From: JAFGXT01 sp963677165
GTDB lineage: Bacteria > Verrucomicrobiota > Lentisphaeria > Victivallales > SZUA-371
Direction: 5' to 3'
NCBI GenBank assembly: GCA_963677165.2
Contig: CAXXSX010000001.1
Coordinates: 186,001 to 250,000 of the forward strand
Length of the DNA stretch: 64,000 nt
The position numbers and the translations under genes are program-made. Shown here piece by piece: positions 16,296 to 25,061 of this stretch. Below the pieces are notes generated by a model. It made no database searches. It had not been told where the DNA came from and saw nothing but the letters and a program-made list of their open reading frames with translations. The stretch's first letter is position 1, and each line of letters starts with the position of its first letter.

Positions 16296-17057
16296 ATGTC
16301 AAGAAAAGTTATTATTGCTGGTAACTGGAAAATGAACAAAACTGCTTCAGAAGGCAAGGCTCTTGTAGAAGCACTGAAACCGCTGGTTGCCGATATCGAC
16401 AATGTTGAAATCGGTGTTGCTCCTCCGTTTACTTCCTTGAGCGCTGTTGTTGAAGCCGCAAAAGGTTCTAATATTAAAGTTGGCGCTCAGAATATTCACT
16501 GGGCCGAAAGTGGTGCTTTCACCGGTGAAATTTCTGCGGCTATGCTGAAAGAAACTGGTGTAGACTTTGTTATCACCGGTCACAGTGAAAGACGTCAGTA
16601 TTTTGGTGAAACTGATGAAACTGTTAACAAACGTACAAAAGCAGCCTTGGCTGCAGGCCTTGACGTTATTGTTTGTATTGGTGAACTGCTTGAAGAACGC
16701 GAAGGTAATAAAACTGAAGCTGTTCTTGAAACTCAGCTTAAAGGTGGCCTTGCAGATCTTACCGCTGCTGATATGGCCAAGGTTGTTGTTGCATATGAAC
16801 CGGTATGGGCGATCGGTACTGGAAAAACAGCTACACCGGAAATGGCTCAGGACACTCAGGCTTTCTGTCGTAAGGTTCTAATTGAAATGTTTGGCACTGA
16901 TGTTGCTGAAACTGTTAGAATCCAGTACGGCGGCAGCATGAAGGCTGAAAATTCAGCGGAACTCGTTGCTCAGCAGGATATTGATGGCGGTCTTATTGGT
17001 GGTGCAAGTTTGAAGGCTGACACCTTTGCAGCCCTTATCAAAAACGCCGTTTGCTAA
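16296..17057 (+). CDS. tpiA: Triosephosphate isomerase
   Basis: TpiA (253 residues) interconverts dihydroxyacetone phosphate and glyceraldehyde-3-phosphate in glycolysis. Active-site residues are intact: Lys in AGNWKMNK (about residue 13), His in ITGHSERRQYFGE (about 97), and Glu with loop 6 in VVAYEPVWAIGTGKTA (about 168). IQYGGSMKAEN and GGLIGGASL form the phosphate site. AAAGGAAA precedes the ATG. Codon use is biased toward T-ending codons, unlike the trp genes, which suggests high expression. secG follows, and tpiA-secG is a recurrent gene pair in bacteria. Confidence 0.98.
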   Translation: MSRKVIIAGNWKMNKTASEGKALVEALKPLVADIDNVEIGVAPPFTSLSAVVEAAKGSNIKVGAQNIHWAESGAFTGEISAAMLKETGVDFVITGHSERRQYFGETDETVNKRTKAALAAGLDVIVCIGELLEEREGNKTEAVLETQLKGGLADLTAADMAKVVVAYEPVWAIGTGKTATPEMAQDTQAFCRKVLIEMFGTDVAETVRIQYGGSMKAENSAELVAQQDIDGGLIGGASLKADTFAALIKNAVC

Positions 17058-17070
17058 TCGACTTTGTTTC

Positions 17071-17118
17071 ATCTCCGATATTTTATGGTTTTATGACTTG
17101 AAATAAAATATCGGAGAT
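17071..17118. other. Perfect 16-bp inverted repeat between tpiA and secG
   Basis: ATCTCCGATATTTTAT (17071-17086) and ATAAAATATCGGAGAT (17103-17118) are exact reverse complements around a 16-base loop. No T-run follows, so it is not a standard intrinsic terminator. An RNA stabiliser, a processing site that sets different levels for tpiA and secG, or a partial attenuator are all possible. Confidence 0.7.
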
Positions 17119-17166
17119 ACTATATTATTGAGTTTATGTCAAATTAAATACAACAAGGTTGATTCA

Positions 17167-17517
17167 ATGAGTCCGTTAACTCTCGTTTTATACGTAATTG
17201 TTATCATTGTTGCTTTACTCTTGACTGGTCTGATTTTGATTCAGCAGTCCAAGGGGGGTGGATTCGGTTCTGCTTTTGGAGGTGTCGGTGAAGCCGTATT
17301 TGGGGCAAAAGCCGGAAGTCATCTGTCAAAGTTAACCGTCATTCTTACAACAATTTTCTTTGTTCTGACCCTGGCTCTGGTTGTTATTACCGGTAAGGCT
17401 CAGAAAGATAATGCTATTAATTTAGTGCCGGAAGACAGTCCCATAGTTGTTGAAAAGGCTGCTTCTGCACCTGTTGCGCCAGTTAAAGATGGTGCAAAGA
17501 AAACTGTTGAGAAGTAA
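17167..17517 (+). CDS. secG: Preprotein translocase subunit SecG
   Basis: A 116-residue inner-membrane subunit of SecYEG. Two membrane segments (about 4-24 and 57-77) flank the conserved cytoplasmic loop LIQQSKGGGFGSAFGG. The C-terminus is an extended Ala/Lys/Val-rich tail. The ATG at 17167 is chosen because AAGG lies nine bases upstream and the protein then begins at the first membrane helix; a TTG at 17128 would add 13 unlikely residues. It is placed between tpiA and the pilus-like operon and is probably co-transcribed with both. Confidence 0.93.
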   Translation: MSPLTLVLYVIVIIVALLLTGLILIQQSKGGGFGSAFGGVGEAVFGAKAGSHLSKLTVILTTIFFVLTLALVVITGKAQKDNAINLVPEDSPIVVEKAASAPVAPVKDGAKKTVEK

Positions 17518-17674
17518 CGACATGTACCATATAACACAGCGAAGTCCTTTTGAGATTAACAAAGTGTTTATGGTATTTTTTAAATTTCTGTTTGTAAATC
17601 CGATTATTAGGGGTATATTGGGGTCCGGGTTTAATTGCCGGTAAGATAAGAGATAGAGAAGAGGGAATTACAGA

Positions 17675-18358
17675 ATGCTCACTAGGACATTACTTGCTTT
17701 ATTGACTACAGTGTTTGCGTTGCAACTTTCTGCACAGACATCACTGACTATACGTGATCCCCAAGTGGAGATGAAATTTAAAGAAACTCCTCTCTTTAAA
17801 TTTACTAATGAAGCGAACATAAATAAATCCCAATACAAATGGCTTGCTATTCAACTAGCTTTTACTGCTGTTGAAAAGAAAGCATCAAAAAATAAATATT
17901 ACTGGACAAATAATATTATTGTTCAATTTGAACTTTTGATTCCTTCCTCCGATAGAAATCGTAACGTTGTCGCTTTAATGTCCGGTGAAGTTACATACTG
18001 GGCCATTCCTATGGATGGTAAAAAGCATATACTTGATGGCTATATTCCTCCTCAGGTGTTGCGACGTTATCTTCGAGCAGGATTCAAACTTAATAAAAGT
18101 CTTATTAAAAGCATGTTTGATGTCAGAATTACTTTGATGTCTAAAGACCGCAGGATTTTGAGCCGTTTCTATTATCCGAGAAAAGATGCTAGTGAGAAAG
18201 AAATTGAAAGAAGATTCGCCAGGGCAACGGATACTGTTGCCGGTGGTGTTATTTATATTAAGGATTCGATTTACCCCAGAGATAAAACCCCCTGGCAGTT
18301 TATCAATTTCAGCTCGCAGGATTTAATGAAAATAGATAATAGCAGATCAAGATACTGA
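17675..18358 (+). CDS. Exported protein of pilus-like operon (Amuc_1102-like position)
   Basis: A 227-residue protein with a clear signal peptide (MLTRTLLALLTTVFALQLSA, cleaved before QTS). The mature part is beta-rich with no known catalytic motif and ends in a charged region. GAGGG precedes the ATG. It lies two bases before the PilM-like gene. In Akkermansia the PilM-like gene Amuc_1101 is flanked by Amuc_1102, a small exported pilus-like protein, so position and size make this the likely counterpart. That equivalence is inferred from gene order, not from visible sequence identity. A periplasmic partner of the secretin complex is the most reasonable role. Confidence 0.6.
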   Translation: MLTRTLLALLTTVFALQLSAQTSLTIRDPQVEMKFKETPLFKFTNEANINKSQYKWLAIQLAFTAVEKKASKNKYYWTNNIIVQFELLIPSSDRNRNVVALMSGEVTYWAIPMDGKKHILDGYIPPQVLRRYLRAGFKLNKSLIKSMFDVRITLMSKDRRILSRFYYPRKDASEKEIERRFARATDTVAGGVIYIKDSIYPRDKTPWQFINFSSQDLMKIDNSRSRY

Positions 18359-18360
18359 TT

Positions 18361-20133
18361 ATGGCAAAAGAAGAATCAATATTAGCGATAGATATAGGCG
18401 GCGATAGTTTAAAAGTTGCGGAATTTACATTTCCCGGCGGTGATAGTGTCGTTCTTGAAAACTTTGCCTTCGCTGAGTACGGCGGAGATCTGAAAGAAGA
18501 CGACTTGATGACATCACTGTCTGAGGCTTTGGAAAAAACTGTTATCGATAAAAAATTCAAAGCTAAAAAAGTCTATTTGTCAATTTCTGGACAGGCTGCT
18601 TTTATTCGTTTTTCTAAACTTCCTCCTGTGGGGGATGATCAATCTCGCATTGCTCAATTGGTTGAATATGAAGCCAAGCAACATATGCCGTTTTCTATGG
18701 ATAAAGTTGTATGGGATTATCAGATAATCGGTAATGGCGAAGAAGATGATAGCGATGAAGTTGGTGTAATGTTCGTTGCTATTAAAGAGGAATTTATTTC
18801 TCGGATAACTGATATTGTTCAAAACTGTAAGAAAACAGTGGTTTGCGTTGAAACTGCTCCGACAGCCTGTTATAACAGTTGCTGTGCGAATCAAATCGGA
18901 AAAGAAGAATGTGAACTTATTTTAAATATCGGGGGACGCTGTTCAACATTAATATTTGTTGACAAAGGCAGGTATTTTGTTCGTTCGATTCCGATTGCCG
19001 GACATTCTATTACTCAGCAAATTAGCCGGGAATTTAATATTCCTTATTCCGAAGCTGAAGAAATGAAGCGTCGACATGGTTTTGTCGCTTTGGGGGGAGC
19101 TTATGAAGAGCCCGATTCTGAAGTTGCTGCGACTATTTCAAAAATAGTTCGTAATGTTATGACTAGGCTTCATGGGGAAATTAATCGTTCTATTAATGTA
19201 TATCGTTCTCAGTGGAAGGGGAATCGACCTATTAAAATTTACCTTGCCGGTGGTAGTTCTGTAATGGCTTTCACCCCAAGGTTCTTCTCCGAAAAACTCC
19301 GTACCGAAGTTGACTATCTTAACCCTTTCCAGATTATTTCGCTTGGTAAAGAAGTTGATAAAGACGAGTTGATTGAAGTTGCTCACATGTTCTCGGAAGT
19401 TATTGGATTAGGATTGCGCAGAGTTGCAAAATGTCCGATAGAGGTTTCTCTCAAACCTAAGGCTTTGCAAAATCAGCAGAATATTAAAGAAAAACTTCCT
19501 TATTTTTATGGTAGTTGTGCATCAATTATCTGTTGCTTGTTTTTTATCCTTGGTGTTGTTAATCTTTTGAAAGATTTAGATAAGGACAAAGTAAACGAAG
19601 CAGAAGCTGCAATTAGTGAAACCCAAAAACTGGGCCGTCAGGTTCGTTCCGATTTTTCTAAGCTGTCCAGTATTAAAAGTGAATACGATTCTGCATTGGC
19701 TTTGATCAAAAAAAGAAAACAGTGGTTGGCAATTATTGATGAACTTCAGAAAATTGTTCCTGATAATATGTGGCTGATTAGCATTAAAGGCGTTGGAACT
19801 ATTACAGAAACAAAATCATCTGCTTCTGCTCATGAACCACCTGCTGGAATGCTTTTTGGTGGTATGGGCGGCGGTATGGGCGGCGAGCCCTCAAAAAAGG
19901 AACAGCCTGATAAGCCTTCTGAGATTGAGTGGTTGAGTCTTGAAGGTCACTCTCTGGTTATGGAAAGTAGTCGTTCATTGGAAGAAGAATTAAAACAGAA
20001 GTTAATTAGTTCTCCAATGTTCACAGATACAAAAGAAGAGATTAGAACAGTCAATTTTGTTCCTGCTATGGGAAAAAATAATTTAACATCATTTACTATG
20101 GAAGTTAAACTTAAAAATAAAGTTGTTAATTAA
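18361..20133 (+). CDS. PilM-PilN-like fusion protein (Amuc_1101-like)
   Basis: A 590-residue inner-membrane assembly protein. Residues 1-350 are an actin-like PilM/FtsA fold: phosphate-1 motif LAIDIGGDSLKVAEF, a second motif in LILNIGGRCSTLIFVD, and adenosine motif IKIYLAGGSSVM. A membrane helix at about 383-402 leads into a coiled coil and a PilN-like periplasmic domain. That domain is interrupted by a Gly/Met-rich loop (about 495-510). In proteobacteria PilM and PilN are separate proteins, so this is a fusion with built-in membrane anchor. Stop and start with the next gene overlap (TAATG). It probably links the cytoplasmic ring to the periplasmic pilus-like complex. Confidence 0.78.
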   Translation: MAKEESILAIDIGGDSLKVAEFTFPGGDSVVLENFAFAEYGGDLKEDDLMTSLSEALEKTVIDKKFKAKKVYLSISGQAAFIRFSKLPPVGDDQSRIAQLVEYEAKQHMPFSMDKVVWDYQIIGNGEEDDSDEVGVMFVAIKEEFISRITDIVQNCKKTVVCVETAPTACYNSCCANQIGKEECELILNIGGRCSTLIFVDKGRYFVRSIPIAGHSITQQISREFNIPYSEAEEMKRRHGFVALGGAYEEPDSEVAATISKIVRNVMTRLHGEINRSINVYRSQWKGNRPIKIYLAGGSSVMAFTPRFFSEKLRTEVDYLNPFQIISLGKEVDKDELIEVAHMFSEVIGLGLRRVAKCPIEVSLKPKALQNQQNIKEKLPYFYGSCASIICCLFFILGVVNLLKDLDKDKVNEAEAAISETQKLGRQVRSDFSKLSSIKSEYDSALALIKKRKQWLAIIDELQKIVPDNMWLISIKGVGTITETKSSASAHEPPAGMLFGGMGGGMGGEPSKKEQPDKPSEIEWLSLEGHSLVMESSRSLEEELKQKLISSPMFTDTKEEIRTVNFVPAMGKNNLTSFTMEVKLKNKVVN

Positions 20134-21350
20134 TGAATTTCTTTAAGAAAAATATTATTTTATGTATTGTCCTTGGGCTGACGTTTATCGCGTCCGGCAC
20201 ATTGATCGTTATGATTTTCATTGGACATGGTAAGATGCTGCATTCAATGGAAAAGATTGATAAAATTAAAGCTGAAATCAAGAAACTTCAGCGGCAAGTA
20301 CCAAAGCCTCACAAGACAAATCTTATCCGCATTAAAAAAGACATTGACGAGTATCAGACAAAGCTTACTCATTTACAAAATTTCTTTGGGCAACCATATT
20401 ATAATGCTAAGAGATCATATATCGGAGCATTGATGAAAGACATGAGCGAAGATAAGTTCATGGAGATGTTTGAGGAATTTTGGAATAAGAATGCAATTCA
20501 AGGTTCAAACAGGCATCAGTTATTTATGCAATTTAATCGTGCCTTTCCTCCAAAGCAGTTGAGTGTTGCAAAAGACCTTTTCAAAGCGGCATATCAAAAG
20601 GAAACGATTGAAAAGATTGATGAAACAAATATCAATGATATTATCATGTATACTCTTGGGGTACCTCGGACCATGTCTCCGGTACAATGTATTCTTGTTA
20701 TAACCAAAATTCGCGAAAATATGTTGAAAAAACTTCAGGATGCCAAAGTGTTTATAAGTGACGAGGCAAGCGCTTTCACTTTTCGTGAGTATATTAACAA
20801 ACAAATGCCGCCTGAAATAGAAGTGCCGGCAATAATTGAGCAGTTTACTATAATTGGTGATATTGTTCAAAGAATTATTAAGTCTGGAATTAAACAAATT
20901 GATAGAATATCTCGTGGAAATTTAAATGGTACTGAATCTGGTAATTTTATCATTTATAAGTATGATTTAACAATTGTCGGTAAAATGAAAGAATTAAGGG
21001 CATTTGTTAATCAGCTTTCAGAAGCTTATGCACATCGTCGGGTTTATGTTGTTGGTAATATTGTTTTAAAGAAAGTAGTGGATGGTGCTGAATCGATACT
21101 TTCTGTTGATAAGAATAAACTTTCGACTGTTGCTGTAAATAAACCTGATCACCATATGGATTTGGAGGGGGGGATGAACCTTCATAATGCGGCTACTACT
21201 ACTGTTGCTGCGGAAGATGAATCTAAAAAGCCTTATTACAAACGCAGTGATTATGGTAAAGCGGTAATTGGTGGTAATGAAAATGTCGAAATGCAGTTAA
21301 GCATTAAATATATAGTATATAAACGTAAAATACACACTATTTCAGAATAA
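20133..21350 (+). CDS. PilO-like / Amuc_1100-like membrane protein
   Basis: A 405-residue single-pass protein: short cytoplasmic N-terminus, membrane helix (about 8-32), then a coiled coil (about 38-75) and a mixed periplasmic domain. The topology and position after PilM-PilN are those of PilO. In Akkermansia the same position is held by Amuc_1100, the pilus-associated protein with host-signalling activity. Near the C-terminus (about 345-370) there is a low-complexity stretch with NAATTTVAAEDESKK. The start codon overlaps the upstream stop by one base. Sequence similarity to PilO is not visible by eye; the call rests on topology and context. Confidence 0.65.
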   Translation: MNFFKKNIILCIVLGLTFIASGTLIVMIFIGHGKMLHSMEKIDKIKAEIKKLQRQVPKPHKTNLIRIKKDIDEYQTKLTHLQNFFGQPYYNAKRSYIGALMKDMSEDKFMEMFEEFWNKNAIQGSNRHQLFMQFNRAFPPKQLSVAKDLFKAAYQKETIEKIDETNINDIIMYTLGVPRTMSPVQCILVITKIRENMLKKLQDAKVFISDEASAFTFREYINKQMPPEIEVPAIIEQFTIIGDIVQRIIKSGIKQIDRISRGNLNGTESGNFIIYKYDLTIVGKMKELRAFVNQLSEAYAHRRVYVVGNIVLKKVVDGAESILSVDKNKLSTVAVNKPDHHMDLEGGMNLHNAATTTVAAEDESKKPYYKRSDYGKAVIGGNENVEMQLSIKYIVYKRKIHTISE

Positions 21351-21365
21351 TCAGGAGAGATTACG

Positions 21366-22586
21366 TTGCAGTTTCTCAAGAACCATTACGAAAAAATAAT
21401 TCTTTCAGTATGCCTGATACTGTTCGTCTTGTCATTGGTATACTTGATTCATATTATTAAGGATATCCAGAGTAAAGCAAATGCTAAACTTTTGACGTTG
21501 CCGGAAGTTCAGCCTCGATATAAATCTATTAACTTTAAGGTTAATGAATTTGATCCGTTTTATGTATTTAAGCAAGGAGCTTTCTGGCTTGATCGGAAAA
21601 AACTTAATCCTAATGCAAAATATTTTTCAGACTTGGTTACACCATTTCCAATAGCCCAGTGTCCACTTTGTAAGAAATATATTGCAAGATATTATTTTAT
21701 GAATGATCCGCATCTTTGTCCTTTCTGCGAAGGTAAGTTACCAAAGCCACTAGAAAAGCCTACAGGACCTGGTCCGGGGGGGGTTGACTCTGATGGAGAT
21801 AAGATGAGTGATGCCATGGAAAAGAAATATGGTTTTGATCCCAAAGATCCTTCTGATGGTGTTCTTGATAAGGATAATGATGGATTTCCAAATTACTATG
21901 AAGTTCTTGAAGATACAGATCCGACTGATCCTAAATCACATCCAGCTCTCGCGAAACGTCTTTATGTTAGAGGCATTAAGCGTACTGTGTTACCGATCAG
22001 GTTGAAAAAACTTCAGACTGACACAGGAGAAAATAAAGGTGACTGGTTTATTCAGCTTGAACTTGGTAAAAGAAAAAATACAAAATATTGCAAACTTAAT
22101 GATGTTATAGACGTTGATGGTGAGAAATATAAGATCATTGACTGTGTTCCTAAAAAAGAAGATGTATATGATAAGAAGTTCAAGGCGAATGTTACTAAAG
22201 ATATGAGTGAAGTAACAATTCAGTCAATGAAAACTGATGAGAAAGTTGTGCTGATTGCTGACCAGACAGCATATTCTCCTAAGGAAAAAGCATATTTCCG
22301 GGATATTGCTACTAGAAAGAAATATAGTAGAATAATTGACCAGACTTTGAAGCTGGGAGATGAAACTACAGGTGTTGAAGAATATAAGGTTCTTTCAATT
22401 GACTCCAAGGAAAAAGTTGTTCAGTTGATGAATATTAAAACTCAGGCAATAATCGCGGTTTCCTCCAAGAGAAGATTTGAATATGATTCTCAAAGAGATG
22501 GCAGAAGACGTAGAAATAATCGACGTAATGGAATGCCGCCGGGAATGCCTATGCCTCCGCCGGGAATTGATCCAAAATTATTATAA
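21366..22586 (+). CDS. Single-pass protein with zinc ribbon and calcium-type repeats (Amuc_1099-like position)
   Basis: A 406-residue protein starting at TTG, with AGGAGAG upstream; the next in-frame Met is near residue 110, so TTG is the only sensible start. A membrane helix (about 10-30) precedes a zinc ribbon with Cys99, Cys102, Cys118 and Cys121 (CPLC and CPFC knuckles). An aspartate-rich stretch (about 140-195) resembles thrombospondin type-3 calcium repeats: DSDGDKMSDAMEKKYGFDP and DKDNDGFPNYYEV. The rest is beta-rich and ends in an Arg/Asn then Pro/Met/Gly tail. It sits between the PilO-like and secretin genes and may be a PilP-like connector. The metal-binding modules are unusual for such a component. 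Confidence 0.65.
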   Translation: MQFLKNHYEKIILSVCLILFVLSLVYLIHIIKDIQSKANAKLLTLPEVQPRYKSINFKVNEFDPFYVFKQGAFWLDRKKLNPNAKYFSDLVTPFPIAQCPLCKKYIARYYFMNDPHLCPFCEGKLPKPLEKPTGPGPGGVDSDGDKMSDAMEKKYGFDPKDPSDGVLDKDNDGFPNYYEVLEDTDPTDPKSHPALAKRLYVRGIKRTVLPIRLKKLQTDTGENKGDWFIQLELGKRKNTKYCKLNDVIDVDGEKYKIIDCVPKKEDVYDKKFKANVTKDMSEVTIQSMKTDEKVVLIADQTAYSPKEKAYFRDIATRKKYSRIIDQTLKLGDETTGVEEYKVLSIDSKEKVVQLMNIKTQAIIAVSSKRRFEYDSQRDGRRRRNNRRNGMPPGMPMPPPGIDPKLL

Positions 22587-22608
22587 AATTTATATAAGAG
22601 AATAGGGA

Positions 22609-25035
22609 ATGTTTATGAATTATATTACTTATCAGAAGCTTTTGTTGTGTTTTTCTGTAATTCTGGTCATATCGTCGACATATGCCGAAGAGCCAACGAA
22701 AAAACTCGTTTCTCAACAGGAAATTATTGATGCGGTAAAAACTGTTGAAGAAAGTAATATGAAGTTGCTTTTAGAGGCTGAACAGAAAATGGAGCTTTCT
22801 AAAGCAGAAGCTGCTAAGAAGAATTTTGCTGATGCAATTAAACTTGCAGAACAAGCGATCAAGCATATTAAAGGACTTCGAGGTTCATATGTTCAGTATA
22901 AACGTGAGGCAATGAAACGTTATCTGAATCAGCTTAATGTTCAGTGGGCCGCATCAGAAATGGATAGAGCACGAAAGGCTTATATTGATAAGAAATTTGT
23001 TGTTGCATCATCAGCAGCAAGAAATGCAATGAGAATTGATCATAATCTTTCAACAGAAGCAGAAGCATTTATTAAGAAATGTGAAAAGAAAATAAATTTT
23101 GACAATCTGGTTGATAATTCTAAGATTGAAAAGATCTCTCCTGGATATAATGAAAAAGTTGAAGATATTAAAGTTCTTTTAAAAACAGCTTCTGTGTATA
23201 TGGATCATAAGTTTTATGATAAGGCTCAGGAAGCTCTTGAAAAGGTGCTGCTTAAAGACCCTTATAATAAAGAGGCCGCACATTCTCTCAATATACTTTA
23301 TGAGAAACTTAAATTAGCTGGAGCAAAAAGAAGACGGGCTAATTATTCTGAAGCAATGGCAACTTTGGAATGGAATTGGACAGAGCAGCTTCCTCCTGCA
23401 GAAACTGTTTCCGAAGGCGATAAGCCTTCTGTTAAAACCAGTGAAGAGTCTGGTTTGCATGAAAAACTGCAAAAAATTATATTTGATAATCTTGAGTTTG
23501 ATGATGCATCAATTACTTCAGTTATTTCTCATCTCAACAGTCTTTCCAAACAGGCAGATCCAGAACACGTTGGAGTTAGTATTGTATCTAATCTGACTAA
23601 TACTGAGACGGCTGAGGTAAAGCGTATTACAATGAGTTTTGACCATATACCTATGGGAGAAGCTATAAGATATATATGCCTTGGAGCTAATCTTAAATAT
23701 AAAATTGAAGAAAACGCTGTTATTATCGGTGATAAAAACATTGATGAAATGGATACTCGTTTCTTTAAAGTCAGATATGCTCTTATAGCCTCAATTGCTG
23801 GTGATACAGTAGGTGCCACAATGGAGGAAGAGGATTTTACCGATTCAGAAACTGATATTGATCTTGAAGATACTTTCTCTAAAGATGGAGAAAAGAAGAA
23901 ATCCGGCGGCGGCGGAGGTGGCGGCGGTGCTGGAGTTGGTGGCGAACTAGGTGGCGGAGGAGCCTCAAGTTCTTCCAATAATGCGATGGTTAAATATTTT
24001 TCTGATCGTGGTATTCAGTTTGATGAAGGTGCAACAATCGCTTATGACAGGCGTGCTGGTACCCTTATTGTAAAAAACACTTATGAGAATTTGCGTAAGC
24101 TTGAACATCTTTTACGTGATCTTGACATTCAGACTCCTCTTGTCCTTATCGAAGCAAAAATTGTCGAAATGACTCAGACAGACCTTGAAGAACTTGGTTT
24201 TGACTGGGTGTTCAGTTCTGCAGGTAGTTCTGATACACATCCTCATTGGTCATTTGGAGAAAACAGTACCTTATTACGTCATTATAGTGCTGATAATAGT
24301 AATACTACTGATTCATCTTCCCAGAATTATAAATTTTTGAATGATTTAAGTATTCTTCCTAACTTTGGAGGTGAAGGTTCAAACCTGAATCTTTCATTAA
24401 CAATTAATGCGATTGACCAGCATTCAAAAGATGAAATTCTTTCTGCTCCGAAAGTGATTGCCACTAGTGGTACTACAGCTTTAATTAGAATGGTTGAAGA
24501 AACATACTATCCGGAGTCCTGGGATGATCCAGAGTTATCAGTATCAGAAGGTACGATTGAATTAACTCCTCCTGACCCTGAGTTTGGTGATCCTACAGAT
24601 ATAGGTATTCGTTTCCAAGTGACTCCTACAGTCAGTCCGAATAATTATACAATTAGTTTGCATTTGATTCCTCAGGTAGTTTCTTTCTCTGACTGGATGG
24701 AATATCCTCTCATGATGTATGCCGGGACTACTACCATTGATAATATTACAATTAAAATGCCGATTATTAGTCGTCGTGATCTTGATACAAATGTAAAAGT
24801 TTTTGATGGTGAAACAATTGTTCTTGGAGGTATGCTTCAGGATACTACTGTTGAACGTAATGATAAGTGGCCATTCCTTGGGGATGTTCCATTGCTTGGT
24901 CGTCTTTTCAGTAGTCAGTTGTATCAGTCCGAAAAAATTAACTTGCTTATTTTCGTTACCGCAAGATTGATTAATAATGATGGTGTTCCTGTAAGAGAGG
25001 GCTCGCTCAGAGGCGTCCCTGATTTCAACAGATAA
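22609..25035 (+). CDS. Secretin with N-terminal TPR-like region (Amuc_1098-like), copy 1
   Basis: An 808-residue outer-membrane channel protein of the PilQ/GspD family. The signal peptide ends in ISSTYA before EEPTKK. Residues about 30-240 are helical, with TPR-like repeats. An STN-like domain (about 285-380) and a short N-domain follow, separated by a Gly-rich loop (about 432-455). The secretin core (about 500-800) ends with FDGETIVLGGMLQD, the FLGDVPLLGRLF signature and NLLIFVTARLI. A second ATG at 22615 has better spacing to AGGGA and may be the true start. It should form the exit gate for the pilus-like system. Confidence 0.88.
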   Translation: MFMNYITYQKLLLCFSVILVISSTYAEEPTKKLVSQQEIIDAVKTVEESNMKLLLEAEQKMELSKAEAAKKNFADAIKLAEQAIKHIKGLRGSYVQYKREAMKRYLNQLNVQWAASEMDRARKAYIDKKFVVASSAARNAMRIDHNLSTEAEAFIKKCEKKINFDNLVDNSKIEKISPGYNEKVEDIKVLLKTASVYMDHKFYDKAQEALEKVLLKDPYNKEAAHSLNILYEKLKLAGAKRRRANYSEAMATLEWNWTEQLPPAETVSEGDKPSVKTSEESGLHEKLQKIIFDNLEFDDASITSVISHLNSLSKQADPEHVGVSIVSNLTNTETAEVKRITMSFDHIPMGEAIRYICLGANLKYKIEENAVIIGDKNIDEMDTRFFKVRYALIASIAGDTVGATMEEEDFTDSETDIDLEDTFSKDGEKKKSGGGGGGGGAGVGGELGGGGASSSSNNAMVKYFSDRGIQFDEGATIAYDRRAGTLIVKNTYENLRKLEHLLRDLDIQTPLVLIEAKIVEMTQTDLEELGFDWVFSSAGSSDTHPHWSFGENSTLLRHYSADNSNTTDSSSQNYKFLNDLSILPNFGGEGSNLNLSLTINAIDQHSKDEILSAPKVIATSGTTALIRMVEETYYPESWDDPELSVSEGTIELTPPDPEFGDPTDIGIRFQVTPTVSPNNYTISLHLIPQVVSFSDWMEYPLMMYAGTTTIDNITIKMPIISRRDLDTNVKVFDGETIVLGGMLQDTTVERNDKWPFLGDVPLLGRLFSSQLYQSEKINLLIFVTARLINNDGVPVREGSLRGVPDFNR

Positions 25036-25061
25036 TAAAAATTTATATAATGGAGGCATTA

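Noticed and set aside
23529..23978. 149-codon proline-rich minus-strand frame
   Set aside because: It is antisense to the Gly-rich loop of the first secretin; polyproline is simply the complement of polyglycine codons.
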